From Rhodococcoides fascians A44A (GTDB lineage Bacteria; Actinomycetota; Actinomycetes; Mycobacteriales; Mycobacteriaceae), in assembly GCF_000760735.1 (NCBI RefSeq), contig NZ_JMEX01000008.1:164845-228844 (forward strand): a DNA stretch of 64,000 nt, given 5' to 3'. This document shows positions 29,903-38,528 of this stretch, piece after piece; the stretch's first letter is position 1, and the number at the start of each line of letters is the position of its first letter. The notes below the pieces were generated by a model. The model saw only the letters and a list, made by a program, of their open reading frames with translations. It was not told where the DNA came from and did not search any database. The position numbers and the translations under genes are program-made.

Positions 29903-30191
29903 GGACGACCTACTCTCCGATTCCGATGTCGACGACGCCCTTCGCGCCCTCCCCCAGTGGCGACGGGTGGACTCGTCGATCGTCCGCACCGTCGAACTTC
30001 CGACCTTCCCGTCCGCGATCGAGTTCGTCTCCAGTGTGGCGGCTGCCGCGGAGGCCGCCGACCATCACCCGGACATCGACATTCGATGGCGCAAGCTGAC
30101 GTTCGCTCTGTCGACGCATTCGGCGGGCGGGCTCACGCAGAAGGATGTGGATCTGGCGCATCGGATCGACGCCTTGCTGCCCGAAGACTGA
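29901..30191 (+). CDS. phhB: Pterin-4-alpha-carbinolamine dehydratase
   Basis: 96 aa. Recycles 4a-hydroxytetrahydropterin, or acts on related carbinolamines. Family residues present: DHHPDIDIRW (His55, His56) and FALSTHSAGGLTQKDVDLA (His73). Starts at ATG 29901-29903 inside the CATG shared with mutT2; an upstream in-frame start at 29883 would overlap mutT2 by 20 bases. The last 59 bases overlap the convergent pimE. The native substrate in Mycobacteriales is unclear because few pterin hydroxylases are known there. Confidence 0.88.
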   Translation: MDDLLSDSDVDDALRALPQWRRVDSSIVRTVELPTFPSAIEFVSSVAAAAEAADHHPDIDIRWRKLTFALSTHSAGGLTQKDVDLAHRIDALLPED

Positions 30192-31377
30192 GCAACTGCT
30201 CGCGCAGGCGATCTCGACCGAGGTAGACGACCCAGCCGTAGACAAGCACGATTCCGACGATGTCGACGGCACCGAACCAGGCGAGCACTCCGGGCCGGGA
30301 GACCAGCCAGATCGATTCCTGAAAGAAGCTGAGTATCCACGGCACTCCGACGAGCGTCGTGAGCAGCCAGTATCCGGCGACGATGCGGGTTCCGATTCGT
30401 CGGCGGTCGGGGCCGTGCAGCAACCACACGAGCATCGGCATGACCCAGACCCAGTGATGGGACCAGGAGATGGGCGAGACGGCGAGCCCGAGCAGTTGGA
30501 CGATGATCAGCGTGCCGAGGAGGTCACCGGGGGGCAGCGCCCGCCACGCAGCGACCGCGAGGGCAGCGATCACCAGTACGCCGGCGATCCAGGCGACGGA
30601 CGATTCGACGTCGTATCCCGCGATGCGGCTCATCGCCCCTCGGAGCGACTGGTTCCACACCGATCCGACGGGACCGATGCGGTCGGCGTCGCCCAGCAGA
30701 GTCGTGAAGTACGTGCCCGCCTGGTGTCCGAGGACCGCGTAACTGACGGCGACAGTCGCCCCGAACGCGACGGCCGAGAATGCAGCGGCCTTCCATCGTC
30801 GGGTGGCGAGGAAGAACAGTCCGGTGATCGCGGGCGTCAGCTTGATGCCGGCGACGAAACCGACGATGCCGCCTGCGACCCACCATCTGGAGCTGCGTAC
30901 CGCGAGCACGGCCCCCAGGGCGAGGAAGACGTTGACCTGCCCGTAGTCGAGCGTGGTGCGTACCGGTTCGGTCCACAGAGCCAGCGCGGTCCACGCCATG
31001 GCGGGTCGCACGGTTGCCGCGTCGTCGCCGAGGATCATCTCGAGTGCGAGCTTGATCAGCAGGAACAGTGCGGCCATCGTCGCGAGCTGCCAGCACACGC
31101 CGACGAACGTGAAGGGCAGGTAGTGCAGCGGGAAGAACACGAGTGCCGCGAACGGCGGATACGTGAACGGAAGCGGAAAGTCCGGAGTCTCTTCGGAATA
31201 CGTGAAGTCGTAGAGGTCGTCCCGCAGCAGCGCCGCGGATCCGTCGACGTAGACGTGCAGGTCGACGAGGTTCATGCCGTTCTCGGTTGCGAACGCCCAG
31301 ACGAGACGCGCGATCACCGACACAGCCAGCAGGAGAGGTGCGAGCCGGAGGATCGACAGACGGGGCGGGGGGTTCAC
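30133..31377 (-). CDS. pimE: Polyprenol-phosphate-mannose-dependent alpha-1,2-mannosyltransferase
   Basis: 414 aa. GT87 membrane glycosyltransferase adding the alpha-1,2-mannose that converts Ac1PIM4 to Ac1PIM5 on the periplasmic side. About 10 membrane helices; the catalytic Asp of the first loop is Asp39 in NLVDLHVYVDG. Later loop residues SWSHHWVWVMP also fit PimE. GTG start at 31375-31377. Its 3' end overlaps phhB by 59 bases. With lpqW it marks a PIM/LAM-producing envelope. Confidence 0.9.
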   Translation of the reverse strand: MNPPPRLSILRLAPLLLAVSVIARLVWAFATENGMNLVDLHVYVDGSAALLRDDLYDFTYSEETPDFPLPFTYPPFAALVFFPLHYLPFTFVGVCWQLATMAALFLLIKLALEMILGDDAATVRPAMAWTALALWTEPVRTTLDYGQVNVFLALGAVLAVRSSRWWVAGGIVGFVAGIKLTPAITGLFFLATRRWKAAAFSAVAFGATVAVSYAVLGHQAGTYFTTLLGDADRIGPVGSVWNQSLRGAMSRIAGYDVESSVAWIAGVLVIAALAVAAWRALPPGDLLGTLIIVQLLGLAVSPISWSHHWVWVMPMLVWLLHGPDRRRIGTRIVAGYWLLTTLVGVPWILSFFQESIWLVSRPGVLAWFGAVDIVGIVLVYGWVVYLGRDRLREQLLSLRAARRRSDAPDPHPSA

Positions 31378-31497
31378 TGAAGTAACTGCTCCCGTTCGAT
31401 TCGACCGCGATTGACGCCTGAGCCTATAGGGCGCCGGATCCGGTTCCGAAACAGCCGTTCACAACAATTCCGCGGCCTCGTGTTGGGTTGTCACAAA

Positions 31498-31538
31498 TAA
31501 CAGTTTCATCACCAGTAACACTATTCACTTCTGTAACA
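31498..31538 (+). promoter_or_regulatory. Three TAACA boxes at exact 18-bp spacing upstream of a secreted-protein gene
   Basis: TAACA occurs at 31498, 31516 and 31534; the first two are each preceded by TCAC (31491 and 31509), giving two units of TCAC-x-A-x-TAACA. The region is A/T-rich compared with its surroundings and lies 125-165 bases before the GTG at 31663. Spacing of 18 bp is under two helical turns. It may be a response-regulator site (MtrA-like half-sites are similar), which is inference only. The rest of 31378-31662 holds nothing else I can identify. Confidence 0.4.
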
Positions 31539-31662
31539 GGCTAATCTACGGTGGCAGTCTGGCATCGGCATCGGCTGTACAACGATGGGCCGTATACATA
31601 GAGTGACCCCTCGAGCCAGCAACAGTTCCACGGCCCGCTTTCGATGAGGATGGGGAAATCAA

Positions 31663-32505
31663 GTGCTTCGTAACGGGGTAACGCGCAGGACCGTCACCGC
31701 AGTGGCTGTGACAATCGCTGCCGCGCTGGCAGTGCCGGCCACCGCATCGGCCGAACCTGCACTGCAGGCCCCCGCCGCTCCCGAGTCCCCGACTCCCGAG
31801 ACGCAGGTACCTCCCTTCTTCCTCCCTACTCCGGATCAGCCGCTTCCCGATTACGCACAGATCGAAGCCCTCGCCTCGTTCGCGCCGGCCATTCTCGGCG
31901 CTGCAGCCGGTCCGACGGATGTCGCCGCCGCACCTCAGGCGGATCTTCTCGCCCAGGCGCGCGCGCTCCTCGAGAACTCGGCTCTGCCGGATCAGGTCAA
32001 GTCCACCCTCGAGCGAGTCATCACGTTCCTCGACGGTTCCGGCGGCGGTGGCCCGGAGCTTCCTCCCGCGGACGGTCCGGTCATCGCGCAGTTCCTGTAC
32101 CCCACCATCGGTAAGGGATGCATCTCCGACAGCGCGGACTCGGTCGGCACAGCACTCGCAGTACCCGGCCCGGCAACGCTGCCCCCTCCCGGTCCGCCCG
32201 CCGGCCAGGCAGGTTTCGTCTTCACCGCGCTCGGCACCGCGCCCATCGCGCAGGTCCAGGAAGCTCCGCTGACGGTCACGTGGCTTAACCTCGACAACCG
32301 TCGAACAGGCACCACGGAACTCACCGGGGCATCGAACATCAACCCGGACGGACCGGCCACCGTCTCGGCTATCGCCGACACCGGTCCCGGCCGCGTGCTC
32401 GCCGTCGTCTCGGGTTCCATCACGACGCAGTCCAAGGAAGATCCGGCCGCTCCGGCACGCACGTGCGGATTCCTGCCGACCATCGGGACCGTGTTCGTTC
32501 CCTGA
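31663..32505 (+). CDS. Secreted Ala/Pro-rich protein (Rv1157c/Rv1158c-like), paralogue 1
   Basis: 280 aa. Signal peptide with cleavage after ASA (residue 30), a Pro/Ala-rich segment, then a small beta-rich domain: FLYPTIGKGCISD, GQAGFVFTALGTAP, LTVTWLNLDNRRTG, GRVLAVVSGSI and RTCGFLPTIGTVFV. The two cysteines can form a disulfide. The 259-aa protein at 35.5 kb has the same motif order. GTG start with GGGGAA upstream. Function unknown; position beside pimE matches the mycobacterial Rv1157c-Rv1159 group. Confidence 0.82.
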   Translation: MLRNGVTRRTVTAVAVTIAAALAVPATASAEPALQAPAAPESPTPETQVPPFFLPTPDQPLPDYAQIEALASFAPAILGAAAGPTDVAAAPQADLLAQARALLENSALPDQVKSTLERVITFLDGSGGGGPELPPADGPVIAQFLYPTIGKGCISDSADSVGTALAVPGPATLPPPGPPAGQAGFVFTALGTAPIAQVQEAPLTVTWLNLDNRRTGTTELTGASNINPDGPATVSAIADTGPGRVLAVVSGSITTQSKEDPAAPARTCGFLPTIGTVFVP

Positions 32506-32556
32506 TCGACCGAGCCTGGTCGTTCCCTGGCCGGCATTACCCACTAAGGTTTGCTG

Positions 32557-33786
32557 GTGAGCAAACCTGTTGCATTCGTAGCGATCACCTATGCGTTCAC
32601 GATCGCGATGATGGGCACGACGATGCCCACCCCGGTGTACTCGCTGTACCAGGCCGAGTTCGGGTTCTCGGTGTTCGTCGTGACCGTGATCTTCGCGGCG
32701 TACGCGCTCGGCGTCCTGGCCGCCCTCCTGGCGTTCGGACGTTGGTCCGATTCGCTGGGTAGGCGCCCGCTCCTGCTTGCAGGCATTGCGCTCGGCATCG
32801 CCAGCGCACTGGTGTTCGTCTTCGCCGGGTCCCTCGCTGCCCTTCTCGTCGGACGTGTCCTGTCCGGCCTGTCCGCGGGCATCTTCGTCGGCACGGCCAC
32901 GGTCACCCTGGTGGAACTGGCTCCCGCTCCACGTCCGCGGCCTGAGGGTTCGAGCGCCTCGACGTGGAAGTCCCGGGCTCCCGCGATAGCCACGGCAGCG
33001 AACATCGGCGGACTCGGGCTCGGACCGCTCGTGGCGGGACTGCTGGTCGAGTACCTCCCCGAGCCGACGCAGCTGACGTTCGTCGTGAACCTCGTCCTGC
33101 TGGCGGTCGCAGGCGTCGCCGTGTTCCTGATTCCGGAGCCGGTGACCGTGCTGCCCGGAGCGCGTCCGCACATGCAGAGATTGTCCGTGCCCGGCCCGGT
33201 CCGGGCCACGTTCGTCCGGGCATCGATCGGTGGGTTCGCCGGCTTCGCCGTTCTCGGGCTGTTCACGGGCGTCTCCCCCGGCTTCGTCACGCAGATTCTG
33301 GGAGTGCAGAACCACGCCGTCGTCGGCGCCGTCGTCTTCGTGACGTTCGCGTCGTCGGCGGCCGCGCAGATCGCCCTGCGCGGTCTCGACACCACCGTCG
33401 CACTACGCGGTGGGTGCATCACGCTGATCGTCGGCGTCGGCGCTCTGTGCCTGGCTCTGGCCACCGCATCCCTGCCCGTACTGTTGGTCGCCGCGGTGGT
33501 GTGCGGCATCGGTCAGGGCATCACGTTCAGCAAGGGATTGGCGGCGGTGACCGAGGAACTACCCCCGGACCGCCGCGCCGAGGTGACGTCGACGCTGTTC
33601 GTCGTCCTCTACATCGCCATTTCTGTCCCCGTCATCGGCGCAGGTGCTGCAGCGACGGCGTGGGGTCTGGTCACCGCAGGTGTCGTGTTCTCTGCGGCGG
33701 TCGCAGCATTGGCAGTCGTGTCGTTGATTCTGCTGTTCGGAAGAACGACAGCGAATCAGGAGCCGAGCGAATCCGAGAAAAGCTGA
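32557..33786 (+). CDS. Major facilitator superfamily transporter
   Basis: 409 aa. Twelve predicted helices; MFS motif A-like GRWSDSLGRRPLLL between helices 2 and 3, and motif C-like region GLGLGPLVAGLLVEY in helix 5. Resembles drug/proton antiporters of the YdhP/Bmr type; substrate unknown. The GTG at 32557 has AAGG 7 bases upstream and is preferred over the TTG at 32551. Lies between the two paralogous secreted-protein genes, possibly by chance. Confidence 0.85.
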   Translation: MSKPVAFVAITYAFTIAMMGTTMPTPVYSLYQAEFGFSVFVVTVIFAAYALGVLAALLAFGRWSDSLGRRPLLLAGIALGIASALVFVFAGSLAALLVGRVLSGLSAGIFVGTATVTLVELAPAPRPRPEGSSASTWKSRAPAIATAANIGGLGLGPLVAGLLVEYLPEPTQLTFVVNLVLLAVAGVAVFLIPEPVTVLPGARPHMQRLSVPGPVRATFVRASIGGFAGFAVLGLFTGVSPGFVTQILGVQNHAVVGAVVFVTFASSAAAQIALRGLDTTVALRGGCITLIVGVGALCLALATASLPVLLVAAVVCGIGQGITFSKGLAAVTEELPPDRRAEVTSTLFVVLYIAISVPVIGAGAAATAWGLVTAGVVFSAAVAALAVVSLILLFGRTTANQEPSESEKS

Positions 33787-33848
33787 TAGAAATACGCCGC
33801 GATCGAATAAATGACATCGATGAGATTCATTGCGGAATTCTTTCCGGT

Positions 33849-34568
33849 TCAGGCCAACGACCACTGGCCGTAATCGGGCTTCAGAATTACATTCAGGTCG
33901 ATGCCGATTCCGTCGATTTTCGCTTTGTCGATCTGAACCTGATGCAAATGCGCAGCCGGGTGGCGGAATCCTTTCGGAGTGCCCCAGTTGTGCTGCCAGT
34001 ACCACTGACCGAGCCCGGCGATGGACGCCAGTTCGATCGTGGGTGAATTGGCGTAGATGCCGGTGTTCTCCGGGCCGACGATCGATTCCCAGCCCAGGAT
34101 GTACGGCGCGATCAGGGTCGCGAACTGCACCGCGGTTGGGTTGTCGTCGATGGAGACGTAGATCGGGCGATTCTCCGGTCCCCCTGCTGCTCGGTGCAGT
34201 TCGAGGCCGCGCTTCGCATGCTTGACGCCGGCCGCGAATCCGCCCTTCCAGTCCGAGGTTTCGCCCTTACCGAACTGGTAGTTGGACACCACTTCGAGGC
34301 CTGCCTCGGTGAGGGCGTCCGCCTCGTCACGCTTCATGGGCTTGCCGAGCATCCATTCGGCTCCCGGCCTACGGTCCGACACGTATCTGATCGCGCCCAG
34401 GTGCCCGGCAGCGCGGATGGACTCCGGCGACGGAACCCCGCCCGAGTAATCGATCAACGTCCCCAGCCCGTCGGCGCGTGCCGCCTGGGTGGACACTGCG
34501 GCCAGACCGACGGCGGCCGCCGATCCCACAGCGGCGTACTTGAACAAGTCTCGACGCGATACGTGCAC
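33849..34568 (-). CDS. Tat-exported DUF1906 (Rv2525c-like) glycoside-hydrolase-like protein
   Basis: 239 aa. Twin-arginine signal SRRDLFKYAAVGSAAA with cleavage near ARA (residue 32), then the DUF1906 TIM-barrel-like domain: LGTLIDYSGGVPSPESIRAAG, GAIRYVSDRRPGAEWMLGKP, IYVSIDDNPT, TGIYANS, WYWQHNWG and HLHQVQIDK. Strong similarity to mycobacterial Rv2525c, which affects the cell wall and beta-lactam susceptibility. The GTG at 34566-34568 has GGGGA upstream; starts further out are not supported. Divergent from terD. Confidence 0.9.
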   Translation of the reverse strand: MHVSRRDLFKYAAVGSAAAVGLAAVSTQAARADGLGTLIDYSGGVPSPESIRAAGHLGAIRYVSDRRPGAEWMLGKPMKRDEADALTEAGLEVVSNYQFGKGETSDWKGGFAAGVKHAKRGLELHRAAGGPENRPIYVSIDDNPTAVQFATLIAPYILGWESIVGPENTGIYANSPTIELASIAGLGQWYWQHNWGTPKGFRHPAAHLHQVQIDKAKIDGIGIDLNVILKPDYGQWSLA

Positions 34569-34751
34569 GTAAGTCCCCAGATCGATAGTTTCGCTCGGCG
34601 TGTCGCCGACGCGCACGCCGGCCGCCCTGATAACTTTTTCGGTTTCGGTATTTCACCACAATCACTCCAGCATCGCTAGTCACACCCTCCCCTCTCTTCA
34701 CCACCTACTGTGGAGAGCAGGCAATTCATCTACGAATGAAGGAGTAAGTGA

Positions 34752-35330
34752 ATGGGCGTCACCCTGGCCAAGGGCGGAAACGTATCGCTGTCGAAGGAAG
34801 CCCCGAACCTGACTGCCGTGACCATCGGATTGGGCTGGGATGTGCGCAGCACGACGGGCGGGGATTTCGACCTCGACGCCAGCGCCATCGGACTCGGCGC
34901 GGACAAGAAGTCCGCGGGCGATCAGTTCTTCGTCTTCTACAACAATCTCCGTTCCCCCGACGGCGCCATCGAGCACACCGGCGACAACCGCACCGGTGAA
35001 GGTGAGGGCGACGACGAGTCGATCGACATCGACCTCGTCGCACTGTCCCCGCAGATCGATTCCATCGTCTTTCCGGTATCCATCCACGACGCCGACGCGT
35101 TGGGGCAGAGTTTCGGCCAGGTCATCAATGCATTCATTCGTGTCGTGGACCGGGCCGACGGTCGTGAACTCGCGCGATTCGACCTGACCGAAGACGCCTC
35201 CACCGAGACCGCGATGGTGTTCGGCGAGCTGTACCGCCGCGGCCAGGAATGGAAGTTCCGAGCTATCGGCCAGGGTTATGCCTCCGGTCTCGCCGGCATT
35301 GTGCGTGACTACGGAATCAACGCAAGCTGA
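34752..35330 (+). CDS. terD: TerD-family calcium-binding stress protein
   Basis: 192 aa. Complete TerD domain: MGVTLAKGGNVSLSKEAPNL, IGLGWDVRST, the Ca-binding DFDLDASAIGL and DQFFVFYNN, then DDESIDIDLVAL and ARFDLTEDASTETAMVFGELY. Strong AAGGAG ribosome site. Single gene without the usual terZABCE partners, as is common in Actinobacteria, where such proteins are linked to tellurite, oxidative and envelope stress. Confidence 0.92.
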   Translation: MGVTLAKGGNVSLSKEAPNLTAVTIGLGWDVRSTTGGDFDLDASAIGLGADKKSAGDQFFVFYNNLRSPDGAIEHTGDNRTGEGEGDDESIDIDLVALSPQIDSIVFPVSIHDADALGQSFGQVINAFIRVVDRADGRELARFDLTEDASTETAMVFGELYRRGQEWKFRAIGQGYASGLAGIVRDYGINAS

Positions 35331-35460
35331 CGCACCGAACTCCGCGTAGGCGGACGTTGCAATTGCATAACCGTGAACTCCTGGGCTTGAGAACTTCGTA
35401 AGAATTGTGGTCCTATCACCCCATTCGTAACTTTGACCTCATGAGTCCCAGGAGTCACAT

Positions 35461-36240
35461 ATGTCTCGTCGCCTCAGCCGTTTAGCGGGAACCGTCGCAT
35501 TGTCGTGCGCGGCTCTACTCGCGGTTCCCGCGACCGCGGCGGCCGATCCCGGCCCCGCGTCGCCTGCACCCGCAGCTCTCGATGCCGTGTCCCAGGCTGC
35601 TGCCGACGCCATCGCGGCGACTCGCACGGAGGTCGCCGAACCGACCGGCGCCAATCCGCTCGCTGCACTCGACACGGTGAACGGCATTCTGACTGAAGTC
35701 GGCATCACGCCGTTCTTCTACCCGACGGCTGCAATCAACTGCGCCGCCGCGCCCGGCGCACCGCTCGGCATCGTGCCCGGTGTGGCCGGCGGGGCCGCAG
35801 GCCCGTGGCCCAACCTGACCATCCCCTCGCCCGTCCCGCTGCCGGCACTCAATGCGGCCGAGGCCGGAGAGACACTGTTTGCATTCGTTCCGGCAGGCAT
35901 CGTCGACGATTCCGGCGACAAGAGCGGCATGCAGGTGGCGTGGTTCAACGTCAACACTCTGAAGGGCGGCTTCGCGGACTTCGGCGGCGCGACATCGACG
36001 CTGGTGCAGTCGATTCTGGACAACCTCGACGTCAACCCGGCCGTCAAGGAATTGGTTCGCGGACCACTGACCGACGCACTCGCCGTGCTGCCCGCTGCAG
36101 GCGCGCGGGCCGTCCCGGTCGAGACCGGCGCCGGCACCGTACTCGCCGCGGTCTTCGGCACCGTGAACCACAAGGCAGTCGACGGTAGCGACAAGAGCTG
36201 CTTCTTCTTCCCGACTGTCGGGCTGGTGAACGTAGCCTGA
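35461..36240 (+). CDS. Secreted Ala-rich protein (Rv1157c-like), paralogue 2
   Basis: 259 aa. Signal peptide cleaved near AAA (residue 28); mature domain shares the order of paralogue 1: FFYPTAAINCAAAP, AGETLFAFVPAGI, MQVAWFNVNTLKGG, GTVLAAVFGTVNH and SCFFFPTVGLVNV, with two conserved cysteines. AGGAG lies just upstream of the ATG. A strong hairpin (36264-36299) follows 24 bases after the stop. The pair probably arose by duplication, with the MFS, DUF1906 and TerD genes in between. Confidence 0.82.
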   Translation: MSRRLSRLAGTVALSCAALLAVPATAAADPGPASPAPAALDAVSQAAADAIAATRTEVAEPTGANPLAALDTVNGILTEVGITPFFYPTAAINCAAAPGAPLGIVPGVAGGAAGPWPNLTIPSPVPLPALNAAEAGETLFAFVPAGIVDDSGDKSGMQVAWFNVNTLKGGFADFGGATSTLVQSILDNLDVNPAVKELVRGPLTDALAVLPAAGARAVPVETGAGTVLAAVFGTVNHKAVDGSDKSCFFFPTVGLVNVA

Positions 36241-36263
36241 CGACTCTCACGTCGTCCACGCAC

Positions 36264-36299
36264 CGGTCACCTGCCGCAGCTGGTCTCGGCAGGTGACCG
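36264..36299 (+). terminator. Perfect 13-bp stem-loop enclosing the next gene's GTG start
   Basis: CGGTCACCTGCCG (36264-36276) and CGGCAGGTGACCG (36287-36299) are perfectly complementary around a 10-base loop. It lies 24 bases after the secreted-protein stop, so it can act as its terminator; a weak T-rich stretch follows. The 3' arm includes the GTG (36293-36295) proposed as start of the acyltransferase gene, so read-through mRNA would have its start codon buried in the stem. Confidence 0.75.
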
Positions 36300-37600
36300 T
36301 TCGTCTGCATCCCACCGATGCCCAGACGTACTGGATGTCCGCGAAGATTCCCAACGATCAATTTCTGTTGTACTGCTTCGACACCGACTCGCCTGCGGAG
36401 TCCGTCCGCGAAGAACTGCTGCGCCGCGCGGAACAGATCAGCGACCTCGGTATGCGGATCGTCGATTTCCCACTCTCGCTTCGCTATCCGAGTCTTCGTC
36501 GGGCACCCGACACAACGGACCTCGTACACATCCGGGAGACCGGCCGCACGTGGAGGGACTGCCTCGACACCGTTGCCGAGGCATTCACCGATCAGCTCGA
36601 CCCCCACGGATCCGTCTGGCGTCTGCACCTTGTCGGTGGCGTCACCGGCGCCCCGCGGTGCGACGGCCCGGCACTCGTTGCGATACTGCAGATCTCACAT
36701 GCGTTCGGCGACGGCCGTGTCGCGTCGAGCCTGGCCCGAAGACTCTTCGGGGACGACCGGTCCGCGCCGGCCCCCATCGCCGACCGGACCCGAATCGGCC
36801 CGCGCGAATTCTTCCGAAGAGCCACTCGCGCACACGATCTCGAACGACAGCTGGCAGCCGACACCGCCGCGGGAACCGTCCCCGCTCCTGCGCCGGGTAG
36901 GCCCAGGATCCGAGTCAACGTCGCACCGGCGGGCCGCACGTCCGTGCGATGCCTCGTTCGTGATCGCAGCGATTTCACCGCCCCGGGCATCAGCGTCACG
37001 GTCGGTGCCGCAACCGCGATATCACTCGCCCTGGAACGCTATCTCGCACACCACGGAGACCCGGTACCTCCCGAGCTCGGTGCCGAGGCGACACTAGGCA
37101 AGCACGGTGAACGCCGGGCGCGCAACCACTTCGGCAATGCCGGAGTGGACCTACGCCCCGACATCACCGATCTCGCCGCCCGAGCGCACGCCATCTCCGA
37201 GTCACTGCAGGCTCGTCGTCGCCGCGCAGCCCATCCCGCAGCCGAGGCTCAGTCGCTCGCATCCGAAGCCGTTCCCGCTGTACTGCTGCACTGGGGTGTC
37301 CGCCAGTTCGACGCCACCGCCGTTCCGGACACGGTCACCGGAAACACGGTCCTGTCGAGCGTCGCGCGTGGTGCCGCGGACCTCGAGGTCGGTGGCGGAC
37401 CGGTTCGTTTCACCGCCGGCTTCCCCGCGCTGTCTCCGATCATGGGCCTCACGCACGGAGTCCACGGCATCGGCGACGCCGTGACCGTCAGCGTGACATC
37501 GGCGGCGTCGGCGATGCCGGATCCCGACGTCTACTGCTCGTTCCTGGACCGCGCGATCGACGAGGTCTCGACCGCGCTTCGCCGGAGCTGCGCCCGGTAG
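36293..37600 (+). CDS. WS/DGAT-like O-acyltransferase with altered active site
   Basis: 435 aa. N-terminus RLHPTDAQTYWMSAKIPNDQ matches the wax-ester synthase/diacylglycerol acyltransferase family; the C-terminal domain shows NHFGNAGVDLRPDI and GLTHGVHGIGDAVTVSVTSA. The catalytic HHxxxDG appears as SHAFGDG: the first His is Ser, the second His, Asp and Gly remain. These enzymes esterify fatty acyl-CoA to alcohols or diacylglycerol, but a diverged site leaves the substrate open. GTG start inside the hairpin above; ATG at 36335 would lose the family N-terminus. Confidence 0.75.
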   Translation: MTVRLHPTDAQTYWMSAKIPNDQFLLYCFDTDSPAESVREELLRRAEQISDLGMRIVDFPLSLRYPSLRRAPDTTDLVHIRETGRTWRDCLDTVAEAFTDQLDPHGSVWRLHLVGGVTGAPRCDGPALVAILQISHAFGDGRVASSLARRLFGDDRSAPAPIADRTRIGPREFFRRATRAHDLERQLAADTAAGTVPAPAPGRPRIRVNVAPAGRTSVRCLVRDRSDFTAPGISVTVGAATAISLALERYLAHHGDPVPPELGAEATLGKHGERRARNHFGNAGVDLRPDITDLAARAHAISESLQARRRRAAHPAAEAQSLASEAVPAVLLHWGVRQFDATAVPDTVTGNTVLSSVARGAADLEVGGGPVRFTAGFPALSPIMGLTHGVHGIGDAVTVSVTSAASAMPDPDVYCSFLDRAIDEVSTALRRSCAR

Positions 37601-37649
37601 CGGTCGTCTTCCCAGAGATTTCACAGAATGCCGCGTCATAGTCGAGGAC

Positions 37650-38528
37650 ATGACCCAGCTGACCGTTCTCGCCGTAGGTGGAACCGGAGAGTCCCGACCG
37701 GACGACCACCGTACTTTCGTCACGGGACTGCTCGGCCACGTCACCGGCGCGCTGGACGATCGGTTCGCCTGCCGATGGGTGGGATACCCGGCGTCGTACG
37801 GTCCCGTCGCGGTCGGTGGGCTGAGCTATCGGCACAGCACCGCACTGGGAGTCCGCCGACTCATCGCTGCCGTCGAAGCGACCCCAGGCCCGGTCGCACT
37901 GATCGGCTACTCGCAGGGCTGCTCGGTCATCCGCGAAGTTCTGGGACAGATGGCTTCCGGGGCGATCCACCTGCCCACGGTGACGGCAGCGGGGCTGATC
38001 TCCGATCCTCAGCAACCCGCGGGTGCCGTCGACGGTTGTACCGGTCGCGGAGTCGCGGGCGTCGGCCCGAACGTACCGGCCGAGGTCGAGACGATGTGGA
38101 TCGGGCACCCACACGACATGATCTGCAACGCCAGCGAGGACAGCTACATCCGCGACATCGCCGATCTCACGAGGTGGATGTCGTTCCGCACGACCCGGTT
38201 GTGGCTTCGACAGGTGTGGCATCTCATCCGCACCAACGGTTTTCAGAACGCGTCGAAGACCAGCTTCTCGCCGCGGCAATGGAGAAAGGATGCCCGACGC
38301 GTACGCGTCGCCCTGCGGGAACTTTCGGGGTACCTTCCGAAGACCCTGGCGTGGCGTCGTTGGTCGGTGGCCAATCCGTCGGGCGACCGCCACATCGCGT
38401 ACGCGACCGAACCGCTCGACGCCGCAGATGTCGACGGAAGCGGCCTCACCGGCTGCCAGCTACTCGCGCAGTGGCTGCAGGTGCACGCCGATCATCGGTC
38501 ACCCCGCAGTCACGAACTGGTCGCCTGA
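37650..38528 (+). CDS. Serine hydrolase of the LysB/cutinase-like type
   Basis: 292 aa, no signal peptide. Nucleophile elbow GYSQGCSVIREVL at about residues 91-103, an Asp in IGHPHDMICN at about 150-157 and C-terminal His in SGDRHIAYATEP, the arrangement of mycobacteriophage LysB and PE-PPE/cutinase-like esterases. LysB cleaves mycolyl-arabinogalactan esters; a host enzyme acting on mycolate or lipid esters is plausible, but unproven and without an export signal. The 3' end overlaps the convergent SRPBCC gene by 19 bases. Confidence 0.72.
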   Translation: MTQLTVLAVGGTGESRPDDHRTFVTGLLGHVTGALDDRFACRWVGYPASYGPVAVGGLSYRHSTALGVRRLIAAVEATPGPVALIGYSQGCSVIREVLGQMASGAIHLPTVTAAGLISDPQQPAGAVDGCTGRGVAGVGPNVPAEVETMWIGHPHDMICNASEDSYIRDIADLTRWMSFRTTRLWLRQVWHLIRTNGFQNASKTSFSPRQWRKDARRVRVALRELSGYLPKTLAWRRWSVANPSGDRHIAYATEPLDAADVDGSGLTGCQLLAQWLQVHADHRSPRSHELVA

